The notes: generated by a model from the sequence alone, not told the origin. Numbered from the stretch's first letter, positions 8,219-19,035 are shown. The stretch is 64,000 nt of DNA from Bartonella sp. CM31XJBT (GCF_028618555.1 NZ_JAQITD010000003.1:1-64000), one strand, 5' to 3'. Numbers and translations: made by a program.

Positions 8219-10381
8219 TTATTTTTCTTTATCATCTCCCGCAGTATTGGACTTCTTTTCAGCATTACTTTTAGAGCGGTTGACTGATTTTGTAGTACCT
8301 TTTGTGCTTTGTGCTTTTTTCTCAGTCTCATCCGATTGCACTTCTTTAGACTGAGCCTCCTTAAGCACAACATTACTGGATTTTGCTGTTTTTTTTCCAA
8401 CAGCTGCCTCTGCTTTGTCTGCCTCGCCTTTATCGGTCTCTACTTTATGAGGCGCTGTTTTAGAGACTGCTTCAGCGTTTTTTTCATCTACCACTGTTGT
8501 CTCTGTCTTCATTTTTCCAGTTTTTGGAACAGAAGACCCCCGTGGCGCAGCACCCTCATCTTTCTGTGTGCGTGAAGGAGGCTTTCCTGCAATAACTTCG
8601 TTAATTTCAGCTCCCGTTAAAGTCTCATATTCCAACAAACCTTGTGCCAAAGCAAACCATTCTTTTCTTTTTGTTTTCAAAATGTTTGTCGCATTTTTAT
8701 AGGCATCATCAATAAGCTTACGCACTTCCATATCAATCATGCGTGCTGTTTCTTCAGAGACATTTTGTGTTCGCGCAACAGAATGACCCAAAAAGACTTC
8801 ATCTTGGTTATCGCCATAAGCTACATTTCCAAGCAGATCAGAAAATCCCCACCGTGTGATCATTGCACGTGCTAATTTCGTTGCTTGCTCAATATCAGAA
8901 GAAGCACCGGAGGTGATATTTTCCTTTCCAAACTTTAATTCTTCAGCCACACGTCCACCCATCATAATAGCCAAACGAGAAATCATCCACCGATAACTCA
9001 TAGAATAGCGATCGCCTTCAGGCAATTGCATCACCATTCCCAATGCTCTTCCCCTTGGAACGATTGTTGCTTTGTGGACAGGATCAGCAACCGGCACATT
9101 AAGAGCCACAATAGCATGTCCTGCTTCGTGATAAGCAGTGAGTTCTTTTTCCTCTTGTGTCATAGCGGTTGAACGACGTTCAGCCCCCATCATCACCTTA
9201 TCTTTGGCATCTTCGAATTCTTGCATCGTGACAACTCTTTTATTACGGCTCGCAGCCATAAGAGCAGCTTCATTGACCAGATTCATCAGGTCCGCACCGG
9301 AAAATCCTGGTGTTCCCCTTGCCAAAATTTTCAAATCAACGTTAGGCGCTAAAGGCACGTTGCGCACATGCACTTTCAAGATTTGCTCACGCCCAGAAAC
9401 ATCAGGGTTTGGCACAACAACTTGCCGATCAAAACGCCCTGGTCTCAATAAAGCAGGATCAAGGACATCAGGACGGTTTGTTGCGGCAATAAGAATAATA
9501 CTTTCATTGGGCTCAAATCCATCCATTTCGACAAGCAACTGGTTTAAGGTCTGTTCACGTTCATCGTTTCCACCGCCAAGACCAGCCCCCCGATGGCGTC
9601 CAACAGCATCAATTTCATCGATAAAGATAATACAAGGTGCATTTTTTTTAGCCTGTTCGAACATATCGCGCACACGGCTTGCCCCAACACCAACAAACAT
9701 TTCAACAAAATCAGACCCTGAAATGGTAAAGAATGGCACATTGGCTTCACCTGCCACAGAACGTGCTAGCAAAGTTTTACCGGTTCCTGGAGGACCAACA
9801 AGCAAAACACCGCGTGGGATACGCCCCCCTAAGCGTTGAAATTTTTGTGGTTCGCGTAAAAATTCAACAATTTCTTGAAGATCTTGCTTTGCTTCTTCAA
9901 CGCCAGCAACATCTTTAAAGGTAATACGTCCTTGCGCTTCATTAAGCAATCTTGCTTTCGATTTCCCAAATCCCATTGCACCACGTGATCCATTTTGCAT
10001 TTGCCGCATAAAAAAGACCCACGCCCCCACGATAATAATAACAGGTAATAAGGAAAAGAGGAGATTGAGGAAAATGCTATTTCCAGAGCTTTCAGGAATA
10101 GCTTTAACATTGACGTTTTTGCTTTCCAACTTTTGTATCAAACCTGGATCGCGAGGAGCATAGGTTGAAATAGCTCTATGTTCAATGGTTTTCCCTGTTA
10201 ATTTTTGACCTTGAATGGTCACAGATTTCAACTCATTATTCTCAACTTTTTGCAAAAATTCAGAATAGGAGACTTCTCCACCACCAGAACGTTGGCTATC
10301 TCCATTAAAGAGAGAAAACGACACAATCAAAATCAAGGCAATAACTCCCCAAATAAGGAGAGAGCGGTAATTGGAATTCAT
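8219..10381 (-). CDS. ftsH: ATP-dependent zinc metalloprotease FtsH
   Basis: A 720-residue membrane AAA protease. Two membrane segments (about 7-24 and 104-124) flank a periplasmic domain. The AAA module has Walker [12 protein letters not shown] (about 193), Walker [12 protein letters not shown] and the second region of homology ([20 protein letters not shown]). The peptidase domain has the zinc site HEAGHA (about 417). FtsH degrades membrane and regulatory proteins, including LpxC in many proteobacteria. The C-terminal extension (about 630-720) is unusually rich in Lys, Glu, Thr and Ser and low in complexity, and is probably disordered. Start ATG 10381 gives the standard N-terminus [16 protein letters not shown]. 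It follows tilS on the same strand by about 115 bases. Confidence 0.97.
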   Translation of the reverse strand: MNSNYRSLLIWGVIALILIVSFSLFNGDSQRSGGGEVSYSEFLQKVENNELKSVTIQGQKLTGKTIEHRAISTYAPRDPGLIQKLESKNVNVKAIPESSGNSIFLNLLFSLLPVIIIVGAWVFFMRQMQNGSRGAMGFGKSKARLLNEAQGRITFKDVAGVEEAKQDLQEIVEFLREPQKFQRLGGRIPRGVLLVGPPGTGKTLLARSVAGEANVPFFTISGSDFVEMFVGVGASRVRDMFEQAKKNAPCIIFIDEIDAVGRHRGAGLGGGNDEREQTLNQLLVEMDGFEPNESIILIAATNRPDVLDPALLRPGRFDRQVVVPNPDVSGREQILKVHVRNVPLAPNVDLKILARGTPGFSGADLMNLVNEAALMAASRNKRVVTMQEFEDAKDKVMMGAERRSTAMTQEEKELTAYHEAGHAIVALNVPVADPVHKATIVPRGRALGMVMQLPEGDRYSMSYRWMISRLAIMMGGRVAEELKFGKENITSGASSDIEQATKLARAMITRWGFSDLLGNVAYGDNQDEVFLGHSVARTQNVSEETARMIDMEVRKLIDDAYKNATNILKTKRKEWFALAQGLLEYETLTGAEINEVIAGKPPSRTQKDEGAAPRGSSVPKTGKMKTETTVVDEKNAEAVSKTAPHKVETDKGEADKAEAAVGKKTAKSSNVVLKEAQSKEVQSDETEKKAQSTKGTTKSVNRSKSNAEKKSNTAGDDKEK

Positions 10382-10495
10382 ATTCAGCCCACTTAATCAA
10401 ATATAGATTTCAAACAGTTCCCCTTAACATATAACCTTGTCAGCCCCTTGCCAAGGGATGAGAAGCTGTTTATTTTCTTTTAGAGTAATTTTCCT

Positions 10496-11983
10496 TTATC
10501 TTTTCACCTCAATATTAAAAAAAGGTTCCACAACATTCACCAAGGCAGCATCTTCTCGTGAGGAAAGCCAATCGAAAGGTGCCATAATCCGCTTGACGAT
10601 AACATGTTTATGAACAACTGCTTGAGAAATCAACTCTGGAATATCATACCCTTTATGATTTGAGATCATCAGCAGCGATTGTAAAGAGGGAAAATGAGGC
10701 TTTTCAAGCTCAAAATCGCTATTTTTTAATAAAAATTTCAGCTGTTCTAAATTTGCGGCTCCAACCTTTATAGCCTCATATCCATGATTTGTGATATGAT
10801 AGCGCCCATCCCATATAAAAGTTTTATCTGGCTCAACGATAGCCTCTTTCATATTTCGCCCTTCACGCCACAAAGAAATTCCGTGCTTGTTATATTCAAT
10901 AACAGAACCCGCATAAGTAAAACGCTTCTTTTCTGGAGAATCGAGACAGAGTTTTTGAACAAGCATGCTTAATTTCTGATTGGGGAGCAAATAAAATCCC
11001 CCTCCCATCAGCACAGCAAAGAGCCCCACCACGAAAGGAAAACTGGAATGTTTCTGTAAAAATAGCGCAGGCTTTGCTATGAAACAACGCCCATGTTGGA
11101 CAGTAATATCCAGCGCTAAGATCAAATCAGCAATATTTTTGGCTTGTTGACGACGCTGCAATGCGGCTTCATTTATTTTTTGAGCAATATAAGCCAATTT
11201 TTGTGGAGAAAGAGATTGACGCACGCGCACACGTTCAAAATTGCGATCTTCATTGGTTGGATCATCAATCCATGTTTGTCCTTGTAAGCGTAAATAATTC
11301 CGTAATGTTTGGCGTTTTACACCAAGGAGTGGCCGAATCAAACGCACTTTTCTATGCAACAACGCCTCACGCGGAATACAGGATAAACCGCGCTCATAAA
11401 GGGGACCATAGTTTTTTTCGGCAATATTTTTTCTCGTTTTTCTGGTATGATCCTCATCACGTATACCCTCGGCTTCACCGCGCAAAGCACCAGCAAAACC
11501 ACTGGCATAAACCTCATCGCGCATAGCAACAGCTTCACTATATAAAGCACCTCTATTCTTTTGGAGACGTTGATACCGCATATGATAGGTCTCAACCTGA
11601 TCATTGAATGTATGCCCCGTCATAATAAGTGATGCGCCTTGTTTTTGTGCTTCTTTAACCAAGAGATCATAGCGTGCAACACGCGCGCTGGAAGCAATAT
11701 GCGTCTTTGGCTTTTCGCCTTCCCATCGCACAGTGATATGTTGAATATCATGGACACGACAAATTTTCGCAACAGTTTCTGCTTCATGCATCGATTCTTT
11801 ACGCAATTGATGATCAACCGTGACAACAATCATTTCTGGAGGAAATGCGAGAGTTTCCAAATGCTCTTTGACCAAAAACATCAAAGCCAAAGAATCGCTT
11901 CCCCCTGAGACGGCAAGAATCAACTTCTGACATTGAATAAAATCCGATGTTTTAAAGAGATTTCTTGCCAGTCTAACGCACAC
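10496..11983 (-). CDS. tilS: tRNA(Ile)-lysidine synthetase
   Basis: A 495-residue protein with the PP-loop ATP pyrophosphatase motif AVSGGSDSLAL at about residues 24-34, followed by the conserved HQLRKES and GHTFNDQVET segments. TilS modifies C34 of tRNA-Ile(CAU) to lysidine so that it reads AUA, an essential step. The C-terminal half is diverged and AT-rich. The gene starts 19 bases after cpoB stops and precedes ftsH, as in other Rhizobiales (pal-cpoB-tilS-ftsH). The insertion around residues 135-185, between the PP-loop domain and the LIRPLL segment, is longer than usual. Confidence 0.92.
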   Translation of the reverse strand: MCVRLARNLFKTSDFIQCQKLILAVSGGSDSLALMFLVKEHLETLAFPPEMIVVTVDHQLRKESMHEAETVAKICRVHDIQHITVRWEGEKPKTHIASSARVARYDLLVKEAQKQGASLIMTGHTFNDQVETYHMRYQRLQKNRGALYSEAVAMRDEVYASGFAGALRGEAEGIRDEDHTRKTRKNIAEKNYGPLYERGLSCIPREALLHRKVRLIRPLLGVKRQTLRNYLRLQGQTWIDDPTNEDRNFERVRVRQSLSPQKLAYIAQKINEAALQRRQQAKNIADLILALDITVQHGRCFIAKPALFLQKHSSFPFVVGLFAVLMGGGFYLLPNQKLSMLVQKLCLDSPEKKRFTYAGSVIEYNKHGISLWREGRNMKEAIVEPDKTFIWDGRYHITNHGYEAIKVGAANLEQLKFLLKNSDFELEKPHFPSLQSLLMISNHKGYDIPELISQAVVHKHVIVKRIMAPFDWLSSREDAALVNVVEPFFNIEVKR

Positions 11984-12001
11984 CGAAAACGACCTCGCTG
12001 T

Positions 12002-13993
12002 TTATTTTGCAGGTTTACAAAAAACAGATGCTAATGTTTGTTGACGTTTTGATTTTTTCACAAAATGAGCACAATCGTCTTTATTTGGCTCAAGAGCGAC
12101 CATACTTCTTGCTAATTTCAGCAAAATCTCAGAGGTATAGAGCTTCTTTTTATCTGCATACCATGCGGTAAGATAAACTTGTGCTGCTTCATGATAGCGT
12201 TTTTGCCCCAACAAAGATTCGGCCAACCAAAATAAAGCATCATCACTCAAAGAATCTTTTTTGTAACGATTTTGAAAAGCGCAAAAGCTTTTTTCAGCAT
12301 CAACATAGTTAGCAGAACGAATAAAATCATACCCTTCCTTATACAAAGCTTTAGAAGAAGAAAGATTGTCACTCTGATGTGCTTCAATTGGAGCACTTAC
12401 TTCATGCGCTTTGTTAAAAGGTTGACTGTTTTCATGATCATGGCTCTCCACCTTAGCTTCCACAGCAGCAACCTTTGTCTGATCACCTGTACTATGGTCC
12501 TGCTCCATCTCTTCTTTTACAGTCTGAGATTTTTCATCTACAGCAGACTTTTCAAAAGAACAAGAATAAACAGAAGAGGCTTCTGTATCAAAAAGCTCGT
12601 GAAACTGCTTGTTAACATTTTTTAGACTGTTATGCTCAAGCACCATTCGTATCTTATGCAAAAGCTTATCTAAATCATAATCTTTAAATAAAGCCTGTTG
12701 ATTCTCTAAAATAATCCCTTGGTGCTCCGCAAAACTAGTGGCTTTTTCCATCGCGCTAGATGCTGCTTTATCGGCTGCTTCAGGAGCTTCTTTTACAGCA
12801 TCGACAGCCTTATTAACAGCGTCAGTGGCTTTTTCTATCACATCAGATGCTGCTTTATCAGCTGCTTCAGGTGCTTCTTTTACAGCATCAACAGCCTTAT
12901 TAACAGCGTCAGTGGCTTTTTCCACCGAGCTAGATGCTGCTTTATCAGCTGCTTCAGGTGCTTCTTTAACAGCATCAACAGCCTTATCAACAACGTCAGT
13001 GGCTTTTTCCGCCGCGCTAGATGCTGCTTTATCGGCTGCTTCAGGCGCTTCTTTTACAGCATCGATTGCCTTATCAACAGCGTCAGTGGCTTTTTCCACC
13101 GCGCTAGATGCTGCTTTATCGGCTGCTTCAGGTGCTTTCTTCACATCATCGACAGCCTTATTAACAGCATCAGTGGCTTTTTCCGCCGCGCTAGATGCTG
13201 CTTTATCGGCTGCTTCAGGTGCTTTCTTCACATCATCAACAGCCTTATTAACAGCATCAGTGGCTTTTTCTATCACATCAGATGCTGCTTTATCAGCTGC
13301 TTCAGGTGCTTTCTTCACATCATCGACAGCCTTATTAACAGCGTCAGTGGCTTTTTCTATCACATCAGATGCTGCTTTATCAGCTGCTTCAGGTGCTTTC
13401 TTCACATCATCAACAGCCTTATTAACAGCGTCAGTGGCTTTTTCTATCACATCAGATGCTGCTTTATCAGCTGCTTCAGGTGCTTTCTTCACATCATCGA
13501 CAGCCTTATTAACAGCGTCAGTGGCTTTTTCTATCACATCAGATGCTGCTTTATCAGCTGCTTCAGGTGCTTTCTTCACATCATCAACAGCCTTATTAAC
13601 AGCGTCAGTGGCTTTTTCTATCACATCAGATGCTGCTTTATCAGCTGCTTCAGGTGCTTTCTTCACATCATCGACAGCCTTATTAACAGCGTCAGTGGCT
13701 TTTTCTATCACATCAGATGCTGCTTTATCAGCTGCTTCAGGTGCTTTCTTCACATCATCAGTTGCCTTATCAACAGCGTCAGTGGCTTTTTCCGCCGCAT
13801 CAGATGCTGCTTTATCGGCTGCTTCAGGTGCTTTCTTCACGTCATCAGTTGCCTTATCAACTGCATCAACTTTATCCGTATCATGTGCAGGATATTCGGA
13901 AGCCTTTCGTGCCGCACTTTGAACAAGTGAAGTAGAACAAGCTATGAAAACCCCCATATAAAAGAGTGTTTTCCAATTGATTTTACGATACAT
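12002..13993 (-). CDS. cpoB: CpoB/YbgF-like Tol-Pal periplasmic protein with expanded internal repeats
   Basis: A 663-residue protein with a signal peptide (MYRKINWKTLFYMGVFIACS, cleavage near LVQSA-AR). About 390 residues of near-perfect 29-residue repeats follow (residues about 40-425), then a coiled linker and a C-terminal TPR-like domain (about 545-645: ALYKEGYDFIRSANYVDAE, DALFWLAESLLGQKRYHEAA) that is typical of CpoB/YbgF. CpoB coordinates peptidoglycan synthesis with Tol-driven outer-membrane constriction. Normal family members are about 260-350 residues, so the extra length is all repeat. It sits between pal and tilS, the usual place. Ala/Lys/Asp-rich repeats of this sort are predicted to be helical. 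Confidence 0.85.
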   Translation of the reverse strand: MYRKINWKTLFYMGVFIACSTSLVQSAARKASEYPAHDTDKVDAVDKATDDVKKAPEAADKAASDAAEKATDAVDKATDDVKKAPEAADKAASDVIEKATDAVNKAVDDVKKAPEAADKAASDVIEKATDAVNKAVDDVKKAPEAADKAASDVIEKATDAVNKAVDDVKKAPEAADKAASDVIEKATDAVNKAVDDVKKAPEAADKAASDVIEKATDAVNKAVDDVKKAPEAADKAASDVIEKATDAVNKAVDDVKKAPEAADKAASSAAEKATDAVNKAVDDVKKAPEAADKAASSAVEKATDAVDKAIDAVKEAPEAADKAASSAAEKATDVVDKAVDAVKEAPEAADKAASSSVEKATDAVNKAVDAVKEAPEAADKAASDVIEKATDAVNKAVDAVKEAPEAADKAASSAMEKATSFAEHQGIILENQQALFKDYDLDKLLHKIRMVLEHNSLKNVNKQFHELFDTEASSVYSCSFEKSAVDEKSQTVKEEMEQDHSTGDQTKVAAVEAKVESHDHENSQPFNKAHEVSAPIEAHQSDNLSSSKALYKEGYDFIRSANYVDAEKSFCAFQNRYKKDSLSDDALFWLAESLLGQKRYHEAAQVYLTAWYADKKKLYTSEILLKLARSMVALEPNKDDCAHFVKKSKRQQTLASVFCKPAK
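12738..13905 (-). repeat. Tandem 87-bp coding repeats inside cpoB (about 13 copies)
   Basis: The unit encodes 29 residues: a DKAASDVIEKATDAV half followed by a NKAVDDVKKAPEAA half. Six or seven central units (about 13255-13770) are nearly identical in DNA, while those toward both ends vary at the second half (VKEAPEAA versus VKKAPEAA) and at SDVIE versus SSAVE or SAAE. The pattern fits recent expansion from the middle by slippage or unequal recombination. Confidence 0.95.
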
Positions 13994-14045
13994 TCTTTTT
14001 TCCCCTTAAGAGCTTATTAAATAGTTGAAACAAACAATCTTCTTT

Positions 14046-14567
14046 TTAATGACTATTCATGTCATTCAACGTTGTCACAGCACGTCGATTTTGATTCCAA
14101 CAGGAAATATCATCACATACTGCTACAGGTCTTTCTTTTCCGTAAGAAATTGTTTGAATCCGTTGTGCAGACACACCTAGAGACACCAAATAGTTTCGCA
14201 CAGCAACAGCACGGCGCTGTCCAAGTGCCAAGTTATATTCACGTGTTCCCCTCTCATCAGCATGACCTTCGATCATAATAGAATAATAAGGATAATGAAG
14301 CAACCATTCTGCTTGGCGCGTTAAAATACGTTCAGCATCAGCATCAAGTGAAGAAGAATCGAGACCAAAAAACACGCGATCACCCACATTAACCGTAAAT
14401 TCTTGTCCTGAACCTGGTGACATCTGATTCAAACCAGCATCATTCATATAAGCGCCATTCATACCGTTAAGTGCACCAACATTTTTTTTGCCACACCCAC
14501 CCAAGCATAGTGAGAAAAGAAAGAGGATAGCTAAGGAATGAGAGATGGTTTTTTTGGTAGAGCGCAT
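14046..14567 (-). CDS. pal: Peptidoglycan-associated lipoprotein Pal
   Basis: A 173-residue lipoprotein with signal sequence and lipobox LCLGGC (Cys about 25). The OmpA-like peptidoglycan-binding domain (about 60-170) contains VFFGLDSSSLDADAERIL and the signature IEGHADERGTREYNLALGQRRA, with the conserved Asp and Arg that bind diaminopimelate. Pal anchors the outer membrane to the cell wall and is positioned by TolB. It lies upstream of cpoB on the same strand. It is separated from tolB by yebC and the trcR-like gene, so in this genome tolB and pal are not adjacent. Confidence 0.96.
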   Translation of the reverse strand: MRSTKKTISHSLAILFLFSLCLGGCGKKNVGALNGMNGAYMNDAGLNQMSPGSGQEFTVNVGDRVFFGLDSSSLDADAERILTRQAEWLLHYPYYSIMIEGHADERGTREYNLALGQRRAVAVRNYLVSLGVSAQRIQTISYGKERPVAVCDDISCWNQNRRAVTTLNDMNSH

Positions 14568-14771
14568 AGTCCGTTTCTCCTTGAATTTGGTAAAGAAGGG
14601 TCAATTCTTAAAAATATTTTTAAGAATAACCGTTAATTCCTAATGAAGACGAAATTTTTTCTGTTTTTTTTCGTCCTCATTTTTACTTTTAAGTCTCTGC
14701 CAATTTTTCTTCTCTTTGGCCATTCCTCTAACATTTCCATAAGAAACGTTTCCCTTATGCGTCATGGCTTT

Positions 14772-15473
14772 TTATGCATCATCTTGATCTTGATCTTGAC
14801 GATTTTTTTGCAGCGCGTTCAGCTTTGCAAAAACTTTATCAGCGTCAAAAGTCTTATGCAGATTGTCTTCACTCTCATTTTCCTCTAGAGCAGCGTTTTC
14901 CGTCACAGAAGCGGGAAGCAACGACCTATCTTCTTCTGCAGCAACAGGGCGATTTTTCGCCGCACGCTGGAGCTCAAAATCTAAATCGATTTGCGAACAC
15001 AAACCAAGCCCTACAGGATCAAGAGGAACCAAATTTGCACTATTCCAATGGGTTCTAAGGCGGATTTGTTCAATTGTCGCTTTTGTTGTCCCAATCAACC
15101 GTGCAATTTGTGCATCTTTCAACTCGGGATGGTTTGTAACCAACCATAGGATACCATTGGGACGATCTTGGCGTCGAGAAAGAGGGATATAGCGCGCCCC
15201 TTTACGTTTTTTTTCAGGAATATGCACCCTAGATTGAGAAATTTTCAATCGTGCGTTTTGATCAGCCTCCACCCGTGCAATTTCACTGCGCGTCAATTGC
15301 CCAGAACTAATCGGATCTAAACCTTTAATACCATAAGCCGCATCACCATCGGCAATAGCTTTTACTTCCAAGACATGCAATTTACAAAATTCTGCAATCT
15401 GATCAAAAGAAAGAGCTGTATTATCAACCAACCAAACAGCTGTTGCTTTGGGCATCAAAAGTTGCGTTGCCAT
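14772..15473 (-). CDS. trcR: DUF1013 family regulator (TrcR-like)
   Basis: A 233-residue alphaproteobacterial protein starting MATQLLMPKATAVWLVDNTALSFDQIAEFC. Family features are ADGDAAYGIKGLDPISSGQLTR, an RRQDRPNGILWLVTNHPELKDAQI helix-turn-helix-like segment, and GTTKATIEQIRLRTHWNSANL. DUF1013 proteins are annotated as the cell-cycle regulator TrcR, which in Caulobacter interacts with the division machinery. The acidic C-terminus (about 195-233) is low complexity. The predicted helix-turn-helix spans about 105-150. It lies upstream of pal on the same strand with a 204-base gap. Confidence 0.88.
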   Translation of the reverse strand: MATQLLMPKATAVWLVDNTALSFDQIAEFCKLHVLEVKAIADGDAAYGIKGLDPISSGQLTRSEIARVEADQNARLKISQSRVHIPEKKRKGARYIPLSRRQDRPNGILWLVTNHPELKDAQIARLIGTTKATIEQIRLRTHWNSANLVPLDPVGLGLCSQIDLDFELQRAAKNRPVAAEEDRSLLPASVTENAALEENESEDNLHKTFDADKVFAKLNALQKNRQDQDQDDA

Positions 15474-15841
15474 TTTTATAAATCCTCTTCTGCGCCTCTT
15501 CTATGAGGCAGGTTACCGCCCACTCAAGAGCACTGGAACTTTTTTATATGTTTAGGTCTCTCCAACCACTCCTAAAACAAAGCGAGGCATGGAATAAACC
15601 ATTTTGCTATGAGATTACATTCTGTTATAGCGTTATTTTTGCTCAACGACAAGAGATCTCTCTTGTAATGATCCTCAACTAAGGTGTCTTTACCTTTAAG
15701 ATGAATTTTCTTATAAAGGGTTTATTCGATTATTTCACCTCATGCTGTGGCACATTTATTCTGGTGGGATGCGTGCTTTATCGCCTTAAATTCTAAAGAG
15801 TATCCAACTGGAAAGAAAGCCCTCAAATAGGAAGGAAAACT
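15474..15841. other. Divergent intergenic region, trcR-like to yebC
   Basis: 368 bases between divergent genes. It must hold both promoters. An AAATAGGAAGGA ribosome site precedes yebC. No other structure was recognised. Confidence 0.4.
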
Positions 15842-16588
15842 ATGGCAGGCCATTCACAATTTAAAAATATTATGCACCGTAAAGGGCGTCAAGATGCAAT
15901 GCGCTCGAAAATATTTTCTAAACTTGCACGCGAAATTACCGTAGCAGCAAAACAAGGTGCTCCTGATCCAGCCATGAATCCACGTTTAAGGCTGGCTGTT
16001 CAAAATGCCAAAGCACAATCGATGCCGAAAGATAATATTGAACGCGCGATTAAAAAAGCGTCAGGCGCCGATGTCGAAAATTATGATGAAGTACGCTATG
16101 AGGGCTATGGACCAGGTGGCGTTGCCGTCATTGTTGAAGCTTTAACCGATAACCGCAACCGCACCGCTTCAAATGTGCGCGCCGCCTTCACAAAATCAGG
16201 AGGTGCCTTAGGGGAAACAGGATCGGTCAGTTTCATGTTTAATCGGATTGGTGAAATAATCTATAAGCCAGAAGCAGGGACAGCCGATAACATCATGGAT
16301 GCAGCAATTGAAGCCGGTGCCGAAGATGTGCAATCAGAAGAAACCGGACATCATATTACCTGCGCATTTGAAGATATTGGTGAAGTTTCCAAAACACTTG
16401 AAGCAAAACTTGGTGAAGCAGAATCGATTAAAACGATTTGGAAAGCCACCACCCTTGCACCAATAGATGAAGAAAAAGCTTTGTCCGTTTTACGGCTGAT
16501 TTCAACATTAGAAGAAGATGATGATGTGCAAAATGTTTATGCCAATTTTGATGTCAGTGATGAGATTTTGGCAAAATTGTCTGTATAA
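15842..16588 (+). CDS. yebC: YebC/PmpR family protein
   Basis: A 248-residue protein with the family start [19 protein letters not shown] and the conserved [39 protein letters not shown] and [14 protein letters not shown]. YebC proteins act as translation factors that relieve ribosome stalling at polyproline, and some as DNA-binding regulators. In many bacteria yebC precedes ruvCAB. Here it stands alone on plus, 9.2 kb from ruvC and between the two halves of the tol-pal cluster, which suggests a local rearrangement. AAGGAAAACT precedes the ATG. A hairpin (AAGCCCTC/GAGGGCTT at 16605-16631) follows the stop. Confidence 0.95.
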   Translation: MAGHSQFKNIMHRKGRQDAMRSKIFSKLAREITVAAKQGAPDPAMNPRLRLAVQNAKAQSMPKDNIERAIKKASGADVENYDEVRYEGYGPGGVAVIVEALTDNRNRTASNVRAAFTKSGGALGETGSVSFMFNRIGEIIYKPEAGTADNIMDAAIEAGAEDVQSEETGHHITCAFEDIGEVSKTLEAKLGEAESIKTIWKATTLAPIDEEKALSVLRLISTLEEDDDVQNVYANFDVSDEILAKLSV

Positions 16589-16667
16589 TTCCCATCATTT
16601 GCATAAGCCCTCTCTTCATTCATGAGGGCTTCAAAAGCATCTGTCACCTCTCCTCTTTATCCGCACA

Positions 16668-16694
16668 TATAAAAGCCCCGCGTCAATAGCGGGG
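16668..16694 (-). terminator. Minus-strand intrinsic terminator without an adjacent gene
   Basis: The stem CCCCGC/GCGGGG (16676-16681 with 16689-16694) with a 7-base loop is followed on minus by CTTTTATATG. The nearest minus-strand gene upstream is tolB, whose stop is almost 1 kb away. Confidence 0.5.
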
Positions 16695-16959
16695 AAAGGC
16701 TGTCAGTGCAACAAAAAAACCGCAATTAATTTCAGAAAACATAACCAAAAAAAAAGAAAGCATACAAAACTCTGTAGCCTCACGCCTTTCTTACATGCCC
16801 CCAAAATTATCCCTATATCCCCTCTTTATTTGATCTTTTTGTTCTTTAAGATGAACCTCCTCTCCGCTCTCAAGTGATGAAAATGATCTAGCCTCTAAAC
16901 AATTGGGATTTTCCTAACGTATTCCTATGACGAATCACCCATGGAATTCGCTTGAAACT

Positions 16960-17120
16960 TAAGGCTCAACAAACATGCACTCCCCTAAATATTCGCCACG
17001 CACTTAAAAACACTTAGAATATATCAAGGAGGTTTATACGTCCTATTTATACGTCCTATATCACCACACTTCAAAGGACAGTGTTTTTACAACATCACAG
17101 AATAAAAATAAGCAAATGGA
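16960..17120. repeat. Dispersed intergenic repeat R2, copy 1
   Basis: This shares the blocks CTAAATATTC, TATATCAAGGAG and TATATCACCACACTTCAAA followed by a GTGTTTT segment with 36990-37110 and 57600-57745. This copy also has an internal doubled TTTATACGTCCTA (about 17033-17060). It is non-coding. Confidence 0.5.
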
Positions 17121-17671
17121 AAGCCAGAGCTGATTGTTTAGCAAAGTATTGTACAAAAAGCCGGTACATCTCTCTAATCTGTTGCGGATAAATTTTTGAC
17201 TTTATGGCATTAACTTTATGGCATCGTATATTTCTAAAATAACGTCATTTATCTTAAAAATCTGTCCTTTTGCTCTTACCAATCAATCAATATTCAGACC
17301 TAAAACAACCGCGTACTTGAATAAAACACATCAAAGAGCAACAGCCCCCCCTGACAAGAGGACTCTTCACAAACAAAATCGAAGAGGAAGTTTAAAAAAA
17401 TATATATAGCGACACTTTGAATAAAAAATTGAAATCTAGAGATCTCAGAATTTTCGGCTCTATTTTTTCAAGGTATTGTTTTGAATTTTTTTAAGCATTT
17501 TCCCCCAAGGAAATTCCATTATCGATCAACAACCGTAGATGATAGATGAAACCTACATAACTCCCCATGCCCACTATAATCAATTCCTTCTTTTAAATAA
17601 TTAAAAAACTATTGAGATTGTTTAAACTTGAGACTGTATTCCTTCTATATTCTATTTTTAAGCATTTTGTT
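17121..17671. other. Intergenic, downstream of tolB
   Basis: 551 AT-rich bases beyond the tolB stop. No gene, RNA or repeat was recognised. Confidence 0.4.
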
Positions 17672-18997
17672 TTATTGTATATTGAGCAAAGGCGACCATG
17701 CTGGATCTGAAGCATCATTGGGGGTGGGTAATTGACGTTCATTGCGACCCGTAATATCAATCGTATAAATTTTTGGTCCCATACCGGGATTTTTGCGAAA
17801 GAACATCAGCACACGACCATTAGGGGCCCAAGTTGGTCCTTCATTGTGAAACCCCGTGGTTAAAATTCGTTCTCCTTGTCCATCAGGGCGCATAACACCG
17901 ATAGAAAATTGTCCGTTTAATTGTTTTGTAAAGGCGATATAGTCACCCCGTGGAGACCAAATAGGTGTTGAATAACTCCCATCGTTTGAAGAAATACGCT
18001 GAATATCACTCCCATCCGCATTCATTTTATAGATTTGCGGCTTTCCACTACGATCTGAAGAAAAGACGATTTGTTTTCCATCCGGTGAATAAGAAGCAGA
18101 AGTATCAATAGCAGAAGTTGTTGTAAGTCGCGTCATCGTACGGGTTCGTAAATCCATGGTGTAAAGATTGGCACTCCCATCATTTTGTAACAAACTCATG
18201 ATAACTTTTTGTCCATCAGAAGAAAAACGTGGAGCAATTGTCATGTTATTAAACGTTCCGATCAACTCTCTTTGCCCCATTTCAATTTGTTGGAGATAAA
18301 CATGAGGTACTTGATTGTCCTCATAAGCCATATAGGTCATTTCTTGTCTTTTTGGAGAAAAACGCGGCGTAAGCACCAATTCACTTCCATCAGACATATA
18401 AATCAAATTTGCGCCATCTTGATCCATCATTGCTAAGCGTTTAATGCGTGCATTTTGGGGGCCTGTTTCATCGATAAAAACAATTCGTGTATCAAAATAA
18501 CCACTTTCTCCTGTCATCTCACTATAGATCTCATCTGCGATCATATGTGCCACACGCCGCCAACGTTCTGTCGCGGTATAAAAACGCCGTCCTTTCAATT
18601 GTCTTTGTCCAAAAACATCCCATAAACGAAAATCGACCCTCAAACGTCCATCGATTTCTCTCATGACTTGCCCAGTAACTAAACCTTGCGCTTTTATTTT
18701 CTGCCAAGAAGCAAAATGCGGTTGTTTATTAGGATTAGAAATGTTTTCAAAAAAATTTGCTTTATCAAGCGGTAAAAAAAGCCCCGACCGTTCAAGATCG
18801 GCTGTCACCACAGCAGATATTTTCAACCCAATCGAATCATTGGAAATAAAGTCTGTAATTGCAATGGGAATGGGATTAAAATCAGCGCTCGAAATAGTTC
18901 CTTTCAATTGCGCATAACCCGATGAAATACTTGAAAGCCACAACCCACAAGTGATAATAAACCAAGCAAAAACTTTATGTCTCGTTATAGTCATCAT
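17672..18997 (-). CDS. tolB: Tol-Pal system protein TolB
   Basis: A 441-residue periplasmic protein with a signal peptide ([20 protein letters not shown], cleavage after SGYAQ). An N-terminal alpha/beta domain (about 25-165, containing [26 protein letters not shown]) is followed by a six-bladed beta-propeller of WD40-like repeats such as [37 protein letters not shown] and [10 protein letters not shown]. TolB links Pal to TolA. The start at 18997 has AAAGGA 9 bases upstream and puts the signal peptide at the N-terminus. An upstream ATG at 19039 overlaps the tolA stop as ATGA and would add 14 residues, so either start is possible. Confidence 0.93.
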   Translation of the reverse strand: MMTITRHKVFAWFIITCGLWLSSISSGYAQLKGTISSADFNPIPIAITDFISNDSIGLKISAVVTADLERSGLFLPLDKANFFENISNPNKQPHFASWQKIKAQGLVTGQVMREIDGRLRVDFRLWDVFGQRQLKGRRFYTATERWRRVAHMIADEIYSEMTGESGYFDTRIVFIDETGPQNARIKRLAMMDQDGANLIYMSDGSELVLTPRFSPKRQEMTYMAYEDNQVPHVYLQQIEMGQRELIGTFNNMTIAPRFSSDGQKVIMSLLQNDGSANLYTMDLRTRTMTRLTTTSAIDTSASYSPDGKQIVFSSDRSGKPQIYKMNADGSDIQRISSNDGSYSTPIWSPRGDYIAFTKQLNGQFSIGVMRPDGQGERILTTGFHNEGPTWAPNGRVLMFFRKNPGMGPKIYTIDITGRNERQLPTPNDASDPAWSPLLNIQ

Positions 18998-19035
18998 GGA
19001 ATGTGTCCTTTCGTTAAGCGCTTTTTTCTCGTTTA

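Noticed and set aside
9138-9839. A 233-codon plus-strand open frame
   Set aside because: Antisense to the AAA domain of ftsH, with low-complexity Ser/Arg composition and no family resemblance.
12738-13905. Possible CRISPR array
   Set aside because: Units are contiguous 87-bp coding repeats without unique spacers; no cas genes nearby.
12719-13930. Two long plus-strand open frames (about 400 codons) opposite cpoB
   Set aside because: They exist only because an 87-bp in-phase repeat lacks stops in several frames. The minus strand has the signal peptide, the TPR domain and the conserved gene order.
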